64,000 nucleotides of DNA from Chelydra serpentina (taxonomy: Eukaryota > Chordata > Testudines > Chelydridae). The notes beneath the pieces were generated by a model. The model searched no databases, was not told the origin of the DNA, and saw only the letters and a program-made list of their open reading frames with translations. The stretch lies in contig JBAIAC010000156.1 of the NCBI GenBank assembly GCA_037349315.1, positions 1,302,001 to 1,366,000 of the forward strand, in the 5' to 3' direction. Position numbers and translations under genes: made by a program. Positions 22,072 to 34,035 of the stretch are shown here, piece after piece (positions within the stretch are counted from its first letter, which is position 1; every line of letters starts with the position of its first letter).

Positions 22072-23319
22072 TTACTGGTGGTTTTCAGCCTCAAATTGCT
22101 CCCTCAAGGCATCCCTAATCCTTGTAGCCCCACGCTGGGCCCCTCTAATAGACCTGCTCTCTGGCTGTGCAAATTCAGCCTCCAGGTGTTGAACCTCTGA
22201 GGTCCACGCCTGAGTGAACATTTCACCCTTCCCTTCACAAATATTATGGAGGGTACAGTACACAGATATAACCGCGGGGATGCTGCATTCGGCCAAGTCC
22301 AGCTTCCCATATAGAGATCACCAGCGGTCCCTTCAAATGGCCAAAAGCACACTCCACAGTCATTCAGCACCGGCTCAGCCTGTAGTTGAACTGTTCCTTG
22401 CTGGTGTCAAGGTTCCCTGTGTAGGGTTTCATGAGCCATGACATTAAAGGGTACGCAGGGTCTCCAAGGATCACAGTGGGCATATCAATTTCCCCTACCA
22501 TGATCTTCTGGTCTGGGAAAAAAGTCCCGGACTGCATCTTCCAGAACAGGGCAGTGTTCCGAAAGATGCATGCGTCGTACACCTTTCCGGGCCAGCCTGC
22601 GTTAATGTCAATGAAACGCCCACGGTGATCCACAAGCGCCTGGAGAACCATGGAGAAATACCCCTTCGGATTAATGTACTCGGATGCTAGGTGGGGTGGT
22701 GCCAGAATAGGAATATGCGTCCCATCTATCGCCCCTCCGCAGTTAGGAAACCCATTTGTTCAAAGCCAGCCACAATGTCCTGCACGTTACCCGGAGTCAC
22801 GGTTCTTCTGAGCAGGATGTGATTAATGGCTCTGCAAACTTGCATCAGCACGATTCCAATGGTCAACTTTTCCACTCCAAACTGGTTCACTACTGATCGA
22901 TAGCAGTCCGGAGTTGCAAGCTTCCAGATTGCAATAGCCACCCACTTCTCCACCGTCAGGGCAGCTCTCAATCTCGTGTCCTTGCGCCGCAGGGCGGGGG
23001 CAAGCTCCTCACACAGTCCCATGAAAGTAGCTTTTCTCATCTGAAAGTTCTGCACCCACTGCTCGTCATCCCAGACTTGCATTACAATGTGATCCCACCA
23101 CTCTGTGCTGGTTTCCCAAGCCCAAAAGCGGCATTCCACGGTGCATAGCATGTCCGTGAATGCCACAAGCAAGTTCGTGTCGTACGCGTTACGCAAGTCG
23201 ATATCATCGTCATCGTCGGACTCCTCACTGTCACTTTGGATCTTAAGGAAGAGCTCGACTGCCAAACATGACGTGCTGGTGAGACTCGTCAGTATTTTCC
23301 TCAACAGTTCGGGGTCCAT
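22072..23319 (-). pseudogene. Harbinger (HARBI1-like) DDE transposase, broken
   Basis: I chose ATG 23319 (MDPELLRKILTSL), although the frame is open further upstream to 23568. The N-terminal half is open: an acidic DSEESDDDDDID stretch, FQMRKATFMGLCEELAPAL, then the helical region VEKWVAIAIWKLATPDCYRS. The catalytic core follows in shifted frames: AIDGTHIPIL (first Asp, about 22730), ILGDPAYP (second Asp, about 22465) and VECAFG (Glu, about 22350). Lesions visible against the family are a one-base deletion near 22754 in the 'GF-NCGG' segment, TGA at 22364-22366 in place of an expected Arg, an extra C near 22326, and a second TGA just after it, probably CGA to TGA. The C-terminal part with 'YCTLHNICE' is again open to 22072. 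The pattern suggests an old but only lightly decayed copy. Confidence 0.85.
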
Positions 23320-23758
23320 TTCCCGTTGACCGAAACGACACACAGATCGCGCTACAAAGAAACCGTTGAAAGATGGCGCCAAATGTGGACGGAAACACAG
23401 GGATTGCTGGGATGCAAAGTGATGCATCACGGGGCGTTGGGACAGGACCGAGAATGCACCATACCCCACGCCCCCTTCCCACAACCCAAGGCGCCAGAAT
23501 GGGAAGAGGTGTTCTGTGGGATACCTGCCCATAATGCACCTCTCCCAAAACCGCAGCAAGTGCTGCAAATGTAGCCACGTCAGTGTGCTGGCAGCTGCCA
23601 GTGTGGACAGGCTGCAGCGCTTTCCTTACTCAGCTGTACGAAGACGGGTTTAACTCACAGTGCTGTACATCTACAAGTGTAGCTATGGCCTTAGGTTGGG
23701 GGTTGTGATTAACTTATCCTTAGATATGGTAATTGCAGGGTGAGTTCACAGCCATCGA

Positions 23759-24166
23759 GGGCAAGTCTACACTACAACGTTAAGTCCACTTATGTTACAC
23801 CTACAGCCACCACAGTCTTTAAATTGGTTTTGCATGTCCACACTAATTCCGTCCGTTGGCAGTGAATGTTCTTACCAGGAGCGCTTGCATTGATTTAACT
23901 GTCTGTGTGGGGCATTGTGGGGCACTGCCAGCCATTAGCCCTGGACTCAGCCGGAACGGTCTGATGTAAGCAATCCAGTGTCTATACTGTGTCAATACAG
24001 TGTCTATATCAACATAAGTGCTATGCCTGTTGTGGAGATGGAGTTATTAAGTCGGTGTAATGGGTGACTTAAATCAGCAGGAGCAACATTGTAGTGTAGA
24101 CATTTACAGCGTTAGGTTGACGTAAGATGCCTTACATCGACCTAACTCTGTAGTGTAGACCAGGCC
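23759..24166. mobile_element. Non-autonomous DNA transposon (TCTACACT family)
   Basis: The ends are GGCAAGTCTACACTACA and TGTAGTGTAGACCAGGCC, a 12-bp matched inverted repeat GTCTACACTACA. The body is AT/GC mixed with no coding capacity. The TSD is not clear (GAG left, TGA right). Confidence 0.65.
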
Positions 24167-25154
24167 TGAGATTCATCCAGTCGTTAGTACCTCTGACTAA
24201 CAGCAGAAGGCAAAAGAAGGAAACCGTTTTGTGGAGGGGACCTGTAATTCAGGAACTTCTTGGCCACTAACCCCAAATTTGGATCCCTAACTCTACCCTA
24301 TGCCACCACAAGGCACACCAGATTTCAAAGCAATCCAATTAACGATGCAGATTTTAGAGCTCTTACAAGAGTTGAGGATTAAAGCATATAAAAAACTGGC
24401 ATGGAAACCGTCTAGGTAGTTTTTTGTATTGGTGCATGTGCACTGTAAAAATGTACATTTTCTTAAATATTGTTCTCAGTTTGGGGCCTCCAAAGATTTA
24501 GTGAGTGCCATGCACTACCTTGGGTAAAACTCAACAGATTGAGACCATTTTTACCTGCATCTCATCAATAGTTTGATCTCTAGCTCTCCGCAAAAAAACC
24601 CCACCTAGAAACCTTTTTTTTAAAATAGCTATTTTTTTCTAGGCTTATATCTCTGGAATCCCTGGCTCGAATGGCTCCAAATTTACATCACTAATCATAC
24701 CCTGCATCCTCCTGAGGCACACCAAATTTAAAGAAATCCAACAAACATGTCCATTTTAGAGCACTTGGAAAGGTCAATCTTTAAACAGATAGTTTGTCGC
24801 AACAGATGATTTTATCATTCAGTACAAAAAAAAGTCTGGCAAGGTGCACTGCACTTCTTAAAAGGACAAAAGTTTAATAGATTATAATCCAAACTAGTCA
24901 ACAGACTTATTTGTAAACCCTCAGAAAATTCATTCTGTGCTCAGGTACAATTGCTGCACGTTTGAGGAAAATATGCTATATTCTTTCTATGTAACAATAA
25001 AGCAGAATCCCTGTTTTAAAGGGCAAAACTCAACTTGACCTTAGTTACAGAATCACATAATTATTATTCCACAAATGAATGAAAGGACATGATTTAAGGC
25101 AGGGAGAGATGCAACTTGCATGGAGTGATAGATAGTGAAGGAGGAATATATGTA
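24167..25154. repeat. Old duplicated repeat segments
   Basis: A segment near 24265-24380 ('ggcacaccagatttcaaagc', 'gattttagagctctta') recurs at about 24655-24780 ('ggcacaccaaatttaaagaa', 'cattttagagcacttgg'). Class unknown. Nothing else is identifiable to 25154. Confidence 0.45.
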
Positions 25155-25560
25155 AACTTGGAAGGATTAGATGTTTATCACTCAATGTTGGTAAATGTCG
25201 ATTTCACAGTACACAAACCAACAAAAAAAATTTAATTGCTAATAATCAGAATTTACAGATAGATAAAGTAAGAAAAATACTGCTTGAGCATATATTAGAA
25301 TTTGGTTTAAGGATATTTACTTTGCATATTCTGACATATGACATTGACAAATTGTGTTTTTAACGGTGATAATGTTTTAACTTTTTGAATGTCTACCTTA
25401 CATCTACTGTCATAAAATAAATATTGTCTCACCTGACCATAATTTTCTACAACTGTGAAAATTTACATTGATATTTTTTTAAATACTTAAATAAACATTG
25501 ATACTATTTATCTGTCAAAATTGTATATATAAAAACAATCTAATTCTGCCAAGCCTAAAT
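25155..25560 (+). repeat. Interspersed repeat of unknown class, copy 2
   Basis: This uninterrupted copy matches the repeat at 15430-15905: 'ggaaggattagatgtttatc', 'ctaataatcagaatttaca', 'tttaaggatatttactttgc' and 'gataatgttttaactttttg'. It confirms the SINE insertion point in copy 1. Confidence 0.6.
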
Positions 25561-26555
25561 ATATGGTATGAGTGAAGTGGCTGCATCCCCTTAATGGGTC
25601 TTGTCAACACTATCATATTTTTGAGGAGTGGATTTGAAGTATAAGAATTAGTCTATAGGAGGTATAATTTCTGAGAGTTCAGTAGACACTACTGATGCAG
25701 AAGTAACTACATTGGAATCAGTTGTTACCTTGGTTTAAAACAGATGCAAGTAAAGAATTGGGCCTCATAGCTCTGAGAGGCATGAACTTTCCTCATTTGT
25801 TTTAAGTGGGTGTTGATTCTGAAGCCCAATGGTGGCCATTTACATGTCAACACAGTTACATTTCAACTGCTGATCATTTTAGCTGAAGTGTGTCACTGCT
25901 CCGTGTTTTATGGGTAAAGCTTGAGGAGGTGAGCAGGGCTGAGGTATAATACTGCCACTTTTGGGGGATCAGTTACACCCCTGAACCTACAGCCCTAACT
26001 AGCAGGAAAGAACTATTAACAATCAGGAGAAACGTCATCTTCAGTTCAGCTATTGGGGAGTTGGAGTGAGTTCTTGCCAGCCACTGAGCAGGTGCAGGAG
26101 GAGCAGCAGGATTTGTGCTCAATCCCATAACAGGAGCATGTTTGAAAAGTGGGTCAGCAGATCCATGCCTTTTCACAAATCCAGTAATTGTGCTGGGAGC
26201 ACTCGGAATCGCCCCACGTCCCAGTAGACCTCATGTTGACACAGTCTTCCTCCTCACCCTTCATGTCTGGTTCCCCCAAGTTCCAAAAGCTGCCAAGAAA
26301 AACAAAGCCACATAGAGTCTGCTGATGTAGTTAAACTGTGTTGACATTTAAAAGGTCACTTTCAGGCTCCAGAGTTAAAACCCATTAAGAGAAATGGAAA
26401 AAGTTCACACCTCTCAGGGCAGTGCCAGTAACTGTAGCCTCTAAGGAGGGATTTTGTAGATCTCATCCCCTTTTATTAAATACAGCTCCTGCCACTGCAG
26501 AGACAGATATCTACAAATTCCTCCATCGAGTTTTTAAGATTAAATCAATGGGCTA
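25561..26555. other. No recognised feature
   Basis: No exon or repeat ends could be supported. The minus-strand frame at 25973-26176 lacks splice context and family similarity. Confidence 0.3.
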
Positions 26556-26815
26556 GATTCTGGTAACAGTGTAAGGGTAAGCCAAATTGACATCAATGGA
26601 GAGATTACAGATTTACTCCAGTGTAATGGAGACCAAAAGCTTACTCTGAGTAGGTATCGCTACAGGCCTGATTCTCCTCTTACACCAGTAAGTCCCATTA
26701 TCTGTACGTTCTGGTCCTCATCTGATGTAAATGGACATGTAAATGGAACAATGCCAATTTATATGAGCTGGGAATCTGGCTTTCTGGAGTTGCACTGGTG
26801 TTAGCAAGAGGGGAA
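26556..26815. repeat. Short palindromic 'GTGTAA...ATCAG' repeats
   Basis: Segments such as 'gctagattctggtaacagtg', 'tttactccagtgtaatggag' and 'ggcctgattctcctcttaca' belong to the dispersed palindromic family also seen at 33647, 35330, 41879, 46364 and 50803. Confidence 0.5.
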
Positions 26816-26929
26816 TCAATGCCAGTCATAACAATGGGTCAATGGTTGCCCTGCAGTGTCGGGGTAGTAGGGCCTAGGGGTCATCCCATCCCTATCCTGT
26901 GGTGTGGTCCTTTTAAGGTTTAGTACCCC

Positions 26930-27368
26930 AGGTTCTTGGGAAATGACAAAGGCAGCTATGGGGAGAGGAGAATCAGTCCTGGGGAAGAGTCTGTGATTGG
27001 TGAAAACCCGTGCTATTCTTTTAAGAGTCGACCGGAAGTCATGTAGGGATGGTGAGGCAAGGCTCCACCCTCTCCTAACCAAGCAGAACCAGGTCTGGGA
27101 ACGAGGTCTGCATATATTCTGCCTCCTCCCTCAAAACAGGGAGACACCGCAGGCAGTGAAAGGTTGATGTCAACTGAGCTCTCCCAGTACATGGAGAAAA
27201 AAGAGCTAATGTGAAAAAGGACCAGCTGGAGGAGAAGCTGGTTTAAAGCCACAGCGGGCCTGAGGTAATAAACACAGCCCAGTAAGGGGAGCTGTGGGAG
27301 AAGCTTGACAGGAAATCCCCTTGGCCCTATGAAAGAGGGCCAGGAAAACACCTGAATCTGAGGTAAAA
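26930..27368 (+). repeat. Possible LTR fragment
   Basis: It has LTR-like features: a 'ggtaataaacacagccc' polyadenylation-like site near 27265 and a promoter-like 'catatattctgcctcct' near 27110. There are no defined ends. A Penelope-like 3' end follows directly. Confidence 0.3.
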
Positions 27369-27497
27369 CCCACTTCATCTGATGAAGTGGGTTTTAGCCC
27401 ACGAAAGCTTATGCCCAAATACATTTGTTAGTCTTAAGGTGCCACAAGTACGCCTCTTTCTTTTTGCTGATACAGACTAACACGGCTACCACTTTGA
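27369..27497 (+). repeat. Penelope-like element 3' end
   Basis: This matches the 3' UTR of the element at 41983-43135: 'ctgatgaagtgggttttagc', 'ccacgaaagcttatgccc', 'tttgttagtcttaaggtgcc' and 'gctgatacagactaacacgg'. Confidence 0.75.
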
Positions 27498-27774
27498 ATC
27501 TGCGGTGAGACTCCATGGGCCAGGGAGGCCAGCACTGAAATCCCCTACCCCAAGGAGGGCTGGGAAGACCTTGGACCGAACAACGAGCTATTTTGGGCGA
27601 AGCTGTATTAATAAGGCTTCTGGTTTGTGAGGTTTATTAATTTCAGTTTGGGGGATTTATTTTTAGCAATGTTTGAGTTACAAACATTGGGGATTTTCAG
27701 GGCTTTCTCTTCATATGTACTGTAATTAGTAATATGTATATACTGTAAGTCATCTCTTTGTAATATTCCCTAGG

Positions 27775-27960
27775 CACACTTTAACATAGTATTGTTTCAA
27801 ACAGCACTATGTTAAAGTGCACTTGGGAACCTTTAGTCCACACCAGCAGGGTCTACATGGACCAATTAATGCACAACACATTAGTATGCTTTAGAAATCA
27901 CCCATCCCAACTCCCATAATCCAAATTACTGCTCTGTGCAGACAAGCCCATAGATTTAAG
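27775..27960. repeat. Probable MITE with a 12-bp palindrome
   Basis: CTTTAACATAGT and ACTATGTTAAAG form perfect 12-bp arms around a 15-nt loop at 27779-27817. Downstream, 'cacaccagcagggtctacat' and 'ctgtgcagacaagccca' resemble hAT/MITE ends. Termini are not established. The flanking 27498-27774 and 27961-28905 contain nothing I can support as a gene. Confidence 0.4.
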
Positions 27961-28905
27961 TAATATTTTCCAGTGTTTATCGGATAAACACGGATTTATT
28001 TATTTTTCTTTTTGTATCGTGGTGTTTTATCAATCTTTATATGTTACAACTGAAAATCAGAAGACCTATGTGTATACACTAAATAAATTAGACCCCAGGA
28101 GAAGGGGAATATTGTTTAAAGATTCTGGAGGAGAGTGGTTTATTTCTGAATCCCTGTAGAGGGAACTGAGCCTGCCGGGCCTTACTGTACCACAAGGAGG
28201 TGCTCTGGGAGGGCACTGTGCCACCCCTACTTACTGGGAAGGAGCTGTAGGAGGGTAAAGTTCCATAGAACAACTCAAACCCTGGCAACAGTAGCAACTC
28301 CCCAGCAGGAGTTATTCCAAGGCAGGGATGATTGGATCGCTCTGAACACTGGAGGGTTCCAGTTCTAAATTACTGGGTCAGTCCAGACCAGTTGACTAAA
28401 CAGCCAGGAGACATCACCATCTGATGGCTCTTTGGTGGTCTATGTGAAATGAATCCCTAGGACTAAAGTCTGGTCTGGTGCAAGCAGGTGCAAATCCACA
28501 GAGATGCACCCACTTATGCTAAGCCACAATTTGTCCCTTAGTGTCAATTCATTTACCAGAGGGACAAGTCCATATAACAATGGAGAAGAATAACAACAAA
28601 CCACTATAATGGATCCCCACTTCCTGCATGCTGGGTCTGCCAGTCAGACATGCCAAACCCATGGAAAAAACACAGAAACTGAACTTGGTTTTGGTTTAAT
28701 TGGCTTGTGAGTTGCTTGTTGGCTAATATTTGGCTTGTAGCTTGTTGGAGCTTGTTGCTTCTTTTTTTTTTATTGGCTCCGAGCAAGCAGGGGAAAGGGG
28801 CAAGCAGGGACAAGGTGGGGAGAGTCAGGGGTGCATAGTGGGCCCACCACAGTCCCAGACTGCATGCTGGGGGGATCTAGTCACATTGAGTGTTGGGGTT
28901 CTTAG

Positions 28906-29701
28906 TAGGGCTGTCGATTAAGCGCAGTTAACTCACGCGATTAACTCAAACAAATTAACTGCGATTAAAAAAAGTAATCACGATTAATTGCACTGTTAAA
29001 CAATAGAATACCAATTGAAAGTTATTAAACATTTTTGGATGTTTTTCTACATTTTCAAATATATTAATTTCTATTACAACACAGAATACAAAGTGTACAG
29101 TGCTCACTTTATTACAAATATTTGCACTGTAAAATGATAAACAAAAGAAATAGTATTTTTCAATTCACCTCATACAAGTACTGTTGTGCAATCTCTTTAT
29201 CTTGAAAATGTAACTTACACATTTAGATTTTTTTTGTTGCATAACTGCACTAAAAAGGAAAAATATGTAAAACGTTAGAGCCTACACGTCCACTCAGTCC
29301 TACTTCTTGTTCAGCCAATTGCTAAGACAAACAAGTTTGTTTACATTTACAAGAGATAGTGCTAACTGCTTCTTATTTATAGTATCAACTGAAAGTGAGA
29401 CTTATAGGGTCTAAAGTTTTACATTGTTTTATTTTTGAATGCAGTTATTTTTGTACATAATTCTACATTTGTAAGTTCAAATTTCATTATAAAGAGATTG
29501 CACTACAATACTTGTATTAGGTTGTAATTACAAATAAAAATAAAATGAGCACCGTACACTTTGTATTCTGTGTTCTAATTGAAATCAATATATTTGAAAA
29601 TGTAGAAAACATCCAAAAATATTTAAATAAATGGTATTCAATTATTGTTTAACAATCTGATTAATTGTGTGATTAATTATTTTAATCACTTGACAGCCCT
29701 A
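28906..29701. mobile_element. Fold-back hAT element (short version)
   Basis: This 796-bp element starts TAGGGCTGTC and ends GACAGCCCTA. It has a perfect 8-bp TSD, GTTCTTAG, at 28898-28905 and 29702-29709. The two halves are long imperfect inverted copies of each other: 'cagaatacaaagtgtacagt' on the left against 'gtacactttgtattctgtgt' on the right. The left arm retains 'ttcttgttcagccaatt', the reverse of the transposase 3' end preserved in the larger copy at 44226. There is no coding capacity. Confidence 0.9.
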
Positions 29702-29889
29702 GTTCTTAGAGATTGGCTTGTTTTCACCTTGTTTTGAAATGGGATTGGCTTGATTTTTGGTTTATTGTGAAAGTCGGGGTGCTTATTTACCACGTAAAAG
29801 TTGGCAACTGTGCTGCTTGTCCCAAGCCTGGATAAATTGGGGAGAGCTGAACATAATACTAACCACCTAGCCTAGTAAAAATATCTCAA

Positions 29890-32850
29890 CATTTCAGTAG
29901 AAACGAACACTGCTGACTCCTCGTACTGCAAGAAGGCTCCTGGTGGAAGCCAGCACCCCCACAATTTTGATGCTAGCTTTCAGAGTTGGTTATTGGAATA
30001 TGAGAACTATGTTTCAAACATCAAAGATCTTGCAGGTCATGAGATAGAGGGACAACGATAGACTTGAGCATCAGTGAGAGCAGATTGATAGGTGCGGATA
30101 AGAAGCGTTTCAAGCAAGAGAAGAAACATCTCATTGACTCAGGTTGTAGTGACAACAAACGCTCGGGGGAGTAGCTCTCATTTTGACAGATTCTGCTGAA
30201 AAATCACTCGCTGGCTGGGAACTGATTAACCAAAGCATCATATGCACCAAATTCCTAAAAATGTCCATCATACAGCACCAACACAGGAACATAGTGCCGA
30301 GGATAAAGATGAATTCTACAATTGTCTCCAAAGTGTGATTGACTAAATACCTATACATGACTTACTCCTTGTGATGGGCAACTTTAATGCTAAAATAGGA
30401 TGTGATAACTAAGGAATGGAAAGAGCAATGGGGAAGGATGGGTTAGGAACCATCAACCAAAATGATGAGAGACTCACTGAATTGTACTTGGTCACTGACC
30501 TGGTTCTTGCAAGTACTCTGTTCCCTAACAAAGGAATACACACAGAAACCTGGATTTCATCAGATGGCAAAATGAAAAGTCAGATTGATCACATCCACAC
30601 TAGCTCAAGATCCAAGTAATCCATCCAAGATGTAAGGACATATCGATCAGCGGATGTTAGTGGTGACCACAGTCTTTGCATTGCTAAACTGAAATTAAAA
30701 TTGAGAACGATCAATGCTAAGCATAAAGCAGGACAGGAAAATCAACAATATAAAACTGAAAGCAAAAGCGTAGTGTGAGAAATTCCAACTTGAACTAAGA
30801 AACGGGCTTCAGGTGCTGACAGAGGCAGAGAGAGGTGAGACGCAGACTGGGCCTGAAGAAAAATGGGCAGTGCTCGGAAGGTATATGATTCAAGCTGCAG
30901 CAGTCACGGGTGGATATCAACATAGACAGAGCAAGAATTGGATAAGCCAAGAGACGTGGTATCTCATCAAGAAAAGAACTGAAAGGAAAACTCCTGAATG
31001 CTAAGATCAACAAACTATTGGGAAAAGCCAAAAGAAGAGTATAAGAAAGCAGAAAAAGCAGTGTGAAGCAACACAAGGAACGATATGTTGAAGACCTAGC
31101 AGCTGAAGTTGAAGTTGCTGTTGCTATGTTAGGAAACCACAGAGCTGTTTACCAAGTGACTAAAAACTTGTGTGAAACCAGACATGGCCAATAAAAAGCA
31201 AAGACAGGAAAAGGCTTACAACTGAAGTAGAACCAATAAGACAGCTGAGCAGAGCATTTCAAAGAAGTCATCAATAGACCCAGTCCCATTTCAGCACCAT
31301 GCTTGAAGAAACATGGGAAGCTGACCAACTTCACATTAACAACAGTCCAATAAAGATGTCAGAAGTACAGGCCGCAGTCAAAAATCTGAAAAGTAACAGT
31401 GGTGGGAGATGACCAAATTATAGCAGAAATGCTGAAAGTATTTGATACTACTATCCTACCAAAATTGTCAGAGATATTCAATGACATTTGGGGGAAAGGG
31501 GGTTTCCTCTTGACCAGTGGAATCATGAAATCATTGTCAGAATACCCCAAAAGAGTGATCTTCCTGACTGTAACAGCTGGAGGGGAGTTACATTACTCTG
31601 TTGTAGGGAAAGCCTTCTGCAGTGTGATCCTACACAGAATGAAAGAGGCAGTGGATGCAAAGCTTAGAGAAGAACCAGTTGGATTCAGGCCCAAAAGATC
31701 CTATGTAGATCAGATGTTCACACTAAGAACCACTATAGCAAACTCCACTCTTCATCAATGTTTTTGATTTTTTTTTCAAAAGGCATTTGCCTGCCTGCAC
31801 AGACATACATTGTGGTATATTCTTCAATCCTACAAAATCCCAGTTAAAGTCTTTGGCAACATCAAAGCCATGTATAAAGATGCAAAGAGCTCTGTAAGGG
31901 TGAACAGCCAGACCACAGACTGGTTCAGTGTGGACCGCATGAAATAGGGTTGACTTTTATCTCCACCATTGTTTGGCATTGCAATAGACTGTATAATTAA
32001 GAAAGAAGTGTGTTAGCAACACAAAAACTGATATAGCATGGGTTTAGAAGACCTAGACTTTACTGATTATATTGTGTTACTGAGCAATACCCCCAGAAAG
32101 TTAAAAACTTAGAGAACTTGGCAAAAATAGCATGCCAAGTGGGGACCAGAATTAATTATGCAAAAACAAATATCCTGGAAACCCAGATGTCAAGCATTAA
32201 CATCACAGTAGAATGCAAAAATGTCAAGAAAGTTAGCCAACAGAGGCCTCAAGAAGGAAGTGACATCCAGGATAGTAAAGCCATCCACAACACTTACTAA
32301 ACTCAGCAACATATAGAAATCAAAGAGATACCGTACTAGAACAAAACCTGAGAATTTTCAATTGAAATGTAATCTTAGTGCTACCATACTGCTGCGAGAC
32401 CTGGAGATTTAGTAAAATCTTAGACAGAAAACTAGACAACTTTGGAAATTTAGTGCCTATGAAATATTCTGGGAGTTGATTGAAAAAAACTTCATCACCA
32501 ATGAAGATATCTGAGAAATCAACAACCCACAGCTCATTTCCATCAGAATCAGAAGGAAATGCTGGACATATGTGGGGCTTTTACTCTGGATGCCAACACA
32601 CAGATTCCCACATGAAGTTGCCAAGTAGAAACTGACTGGTGTGAGGAATCAAGGGCACCCAAGAAAAACCTTAAGAAGAACTCTTAGCAAGGAGGGCAGA
32701 ATAGGCTATCTCAACACCATAAGTATCGAAGAGACTGGTTTCCGCCCTGTGCACCAACATTGGGACAGGAAGGCTGTTGTGAGAAACTCACTCACTGACT
32801 CCCTAATTGGCAAAAATATGTTGGCCATCAGAGCAGAGAGGCCAAGGATG
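29890..32850 (+). pseudogene. RTE-like LINE, degraded but nearly full length
   Basis: The endonuclease region includes LLVMGNFNAKIG (about 30365-30400), a variant of the GDFNAKVG motif. GLGTINQNDERLTELYLVTD and QIDHIHTS near 30590 follow. The RT region begins around 31390 (DDQIIAEMLKVFDTTILPKL), continues with EEPVGFRPKRSYVDQMFTLR (31668-31730) and then 'LFGIAIDCII' near 31965. The C-terminal end is at about 32640 (GHPRKTLRRTLSKEG). Many stops and frameshifts are present. Motif order and the C-terminal 'GRPR.TWRR'-like end fit the RTE clade. It lies downstream of the lectin gene and may have displaced or separated its last exon. Confidence 0.7.
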
Positions 32851-33227
32851 GAATATGTCATGGAGACTGAACTCCCCTCTCACACCAGAGGAGTCCCTCC
32901 AGGGCAGAGGTGAGGCATATTGGCAAGGAACAGCCGGGGCAGAAGGGGGGCTTGCTCGGCTGCTGCATGGGCTGTACCTTCTTTGCACATAAACAAAGGA
33001 CTTCAGTCTCCTATTGGCACTAAATTCATGTAAAAGAGTCCTCCCATGCTAAGATTCCAGCCCCAGTTCTGCATCCCTGCTTCCCATGGTCAGTGCCTGT
33101 CCTGAGCCTATCCTGCTCAGTCCCCTTTCATGAGATAAGAGATAAAACAGACATAGCCATGGCTTCAAAACTCCTGAATATTGGGACTAATTTTCTGATT
33201 AAGGGATTTGCATGAGAAGGGGCTTAC
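32851..33227. other. Lectin gene 3' side, no exon found
   Basis: The third lectin-domain exon should lie below 33228 on the minus strand. I see no acceptor followed by the expected EPN/QPD-type and WND motifs here. Confidence 0.4.
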
Positions 33228-33337
33228 CTGACAGAATACGGGCTATTGTCTACCCACTGCCACTTGCCTTCCTCCACTGCATCGCTCAGTCCCAGCCAGT
33301 ATGTCCTTTTCTGTTTATTACAGTCTTTCAAAAAAGC
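33228..33337 (-). CDS. C-type lectin gene, lectin-domain exon 2
   Basis: The acceptor is 'ttccattctag', the donor GTCAG|GTAAGC, length 110 bp, phase 0 in and phase 2 out. It encodes AFLKDCNKQK, the conserved YWLGLSD block (WIGL motif of the C-type lectin fold) and EEGKWQWVDNSPYSV, the EGxWxWVD motif of group II lectins. It joins in frame to the preceding lectin exon ending DNEQ. In ASGR/CD209-type genes the next exon supplies the calcium- and sugar-binding residues (EPN or QPD, and WND). That exon was not found, so ligand specificity cannot be read. Confidence 0.85.
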
Positions 33338-34035
33338 CTAGAATGGAAAATAATTTAATATGAAGAAGGCCGGCATGATGGCTCTGGGGACTGGCAAGGT
33401 GAAACGGAGCAGTCAGTCTGTACAATTCTAATGCACCCATCAGCATGGTATCTCAGCAGCCTTTCACTTGTAAGTCAGCCAGCTGTCTAGCGATCAAAAG
33501 TCACGGCCTTCTGAATGTTTTTTCACTGCCTTAGGGGAGATGAGTTTGGGAGTTCCCAGTGGGGCAGGGTGCACGTCTCGACAAATGTCCTCCCACTATA
33601 GCCTCCTCCCCAGTGCTCTAAAAGAAGCACAGATGGGCTTTCAGGGCCACATCTTCAGCTGGTGTAGTTCTACTGAAGTCAAAAGGGCCAGATCCTCACG
33701 TGATTTAAATTGGCCGAGCTCCATTGCCTTCAGTAGAGCTATGCTGATTTCCAAATCTCAGGATCTGGTCAAATCTCAAATCACATTTGTGACAAAAGTC
33801 ACAAACGCCTACCCCAAGCTTGATTCTCTTCTCCCATCAGTGTAACTTAACTGCAGTCAGTCGAGTTACATCAGTCAGGGAGGAAGATGAGGCAGTGAAA
33901 ACTTGTGAAATCCCTCTGAATTTACTGGAGTTACTCTGGATGGACATGGATGGAGCTGAGAGCAGGATCTGATCCTTATGCCTCACTCTTTCCATTCTGA
34001 ATGGCATACTATCTCAAACAGAGGGGATAACTTAC
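33338..34035. other. Intron of the lectin gene with palindromic repeats
   Basis: Near 33647-33780 there are copies of the short palindromic family ('cttcagctggtgtagttcta', 'atctcaggatctggtc'), plus related pieces to 33970. No exon was detected. Confidence 0.5.

Larger units (their letters stand above)
19626..23690. mobile_element. Two-gene Harbinger transposon, nearly full length
   Basis: The 4.07-kb element has imperfect terminal inverted repeats: left GGCTACACTCACGAGTTACA, right, read inward on the minus strand, GGCCATAGCTACACTTGTAG. It encodes a Myb/SANT-like DNA-binding protein on the plus strand and a DDE transposase on the minus strand, convergently arranged with 3' ends meeting near 21.9-22.07 kb. 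This is the standard vertebrate Harbinger layout. Right flank TTA fits the TWA target; the left flank CTT does not match, so the TSD is unconfirmed. Lesions in both genes make this copy inactive. The TIR motif TACACT is shared with the TCTACACT MITEs in the window. Confidence 0.85.
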
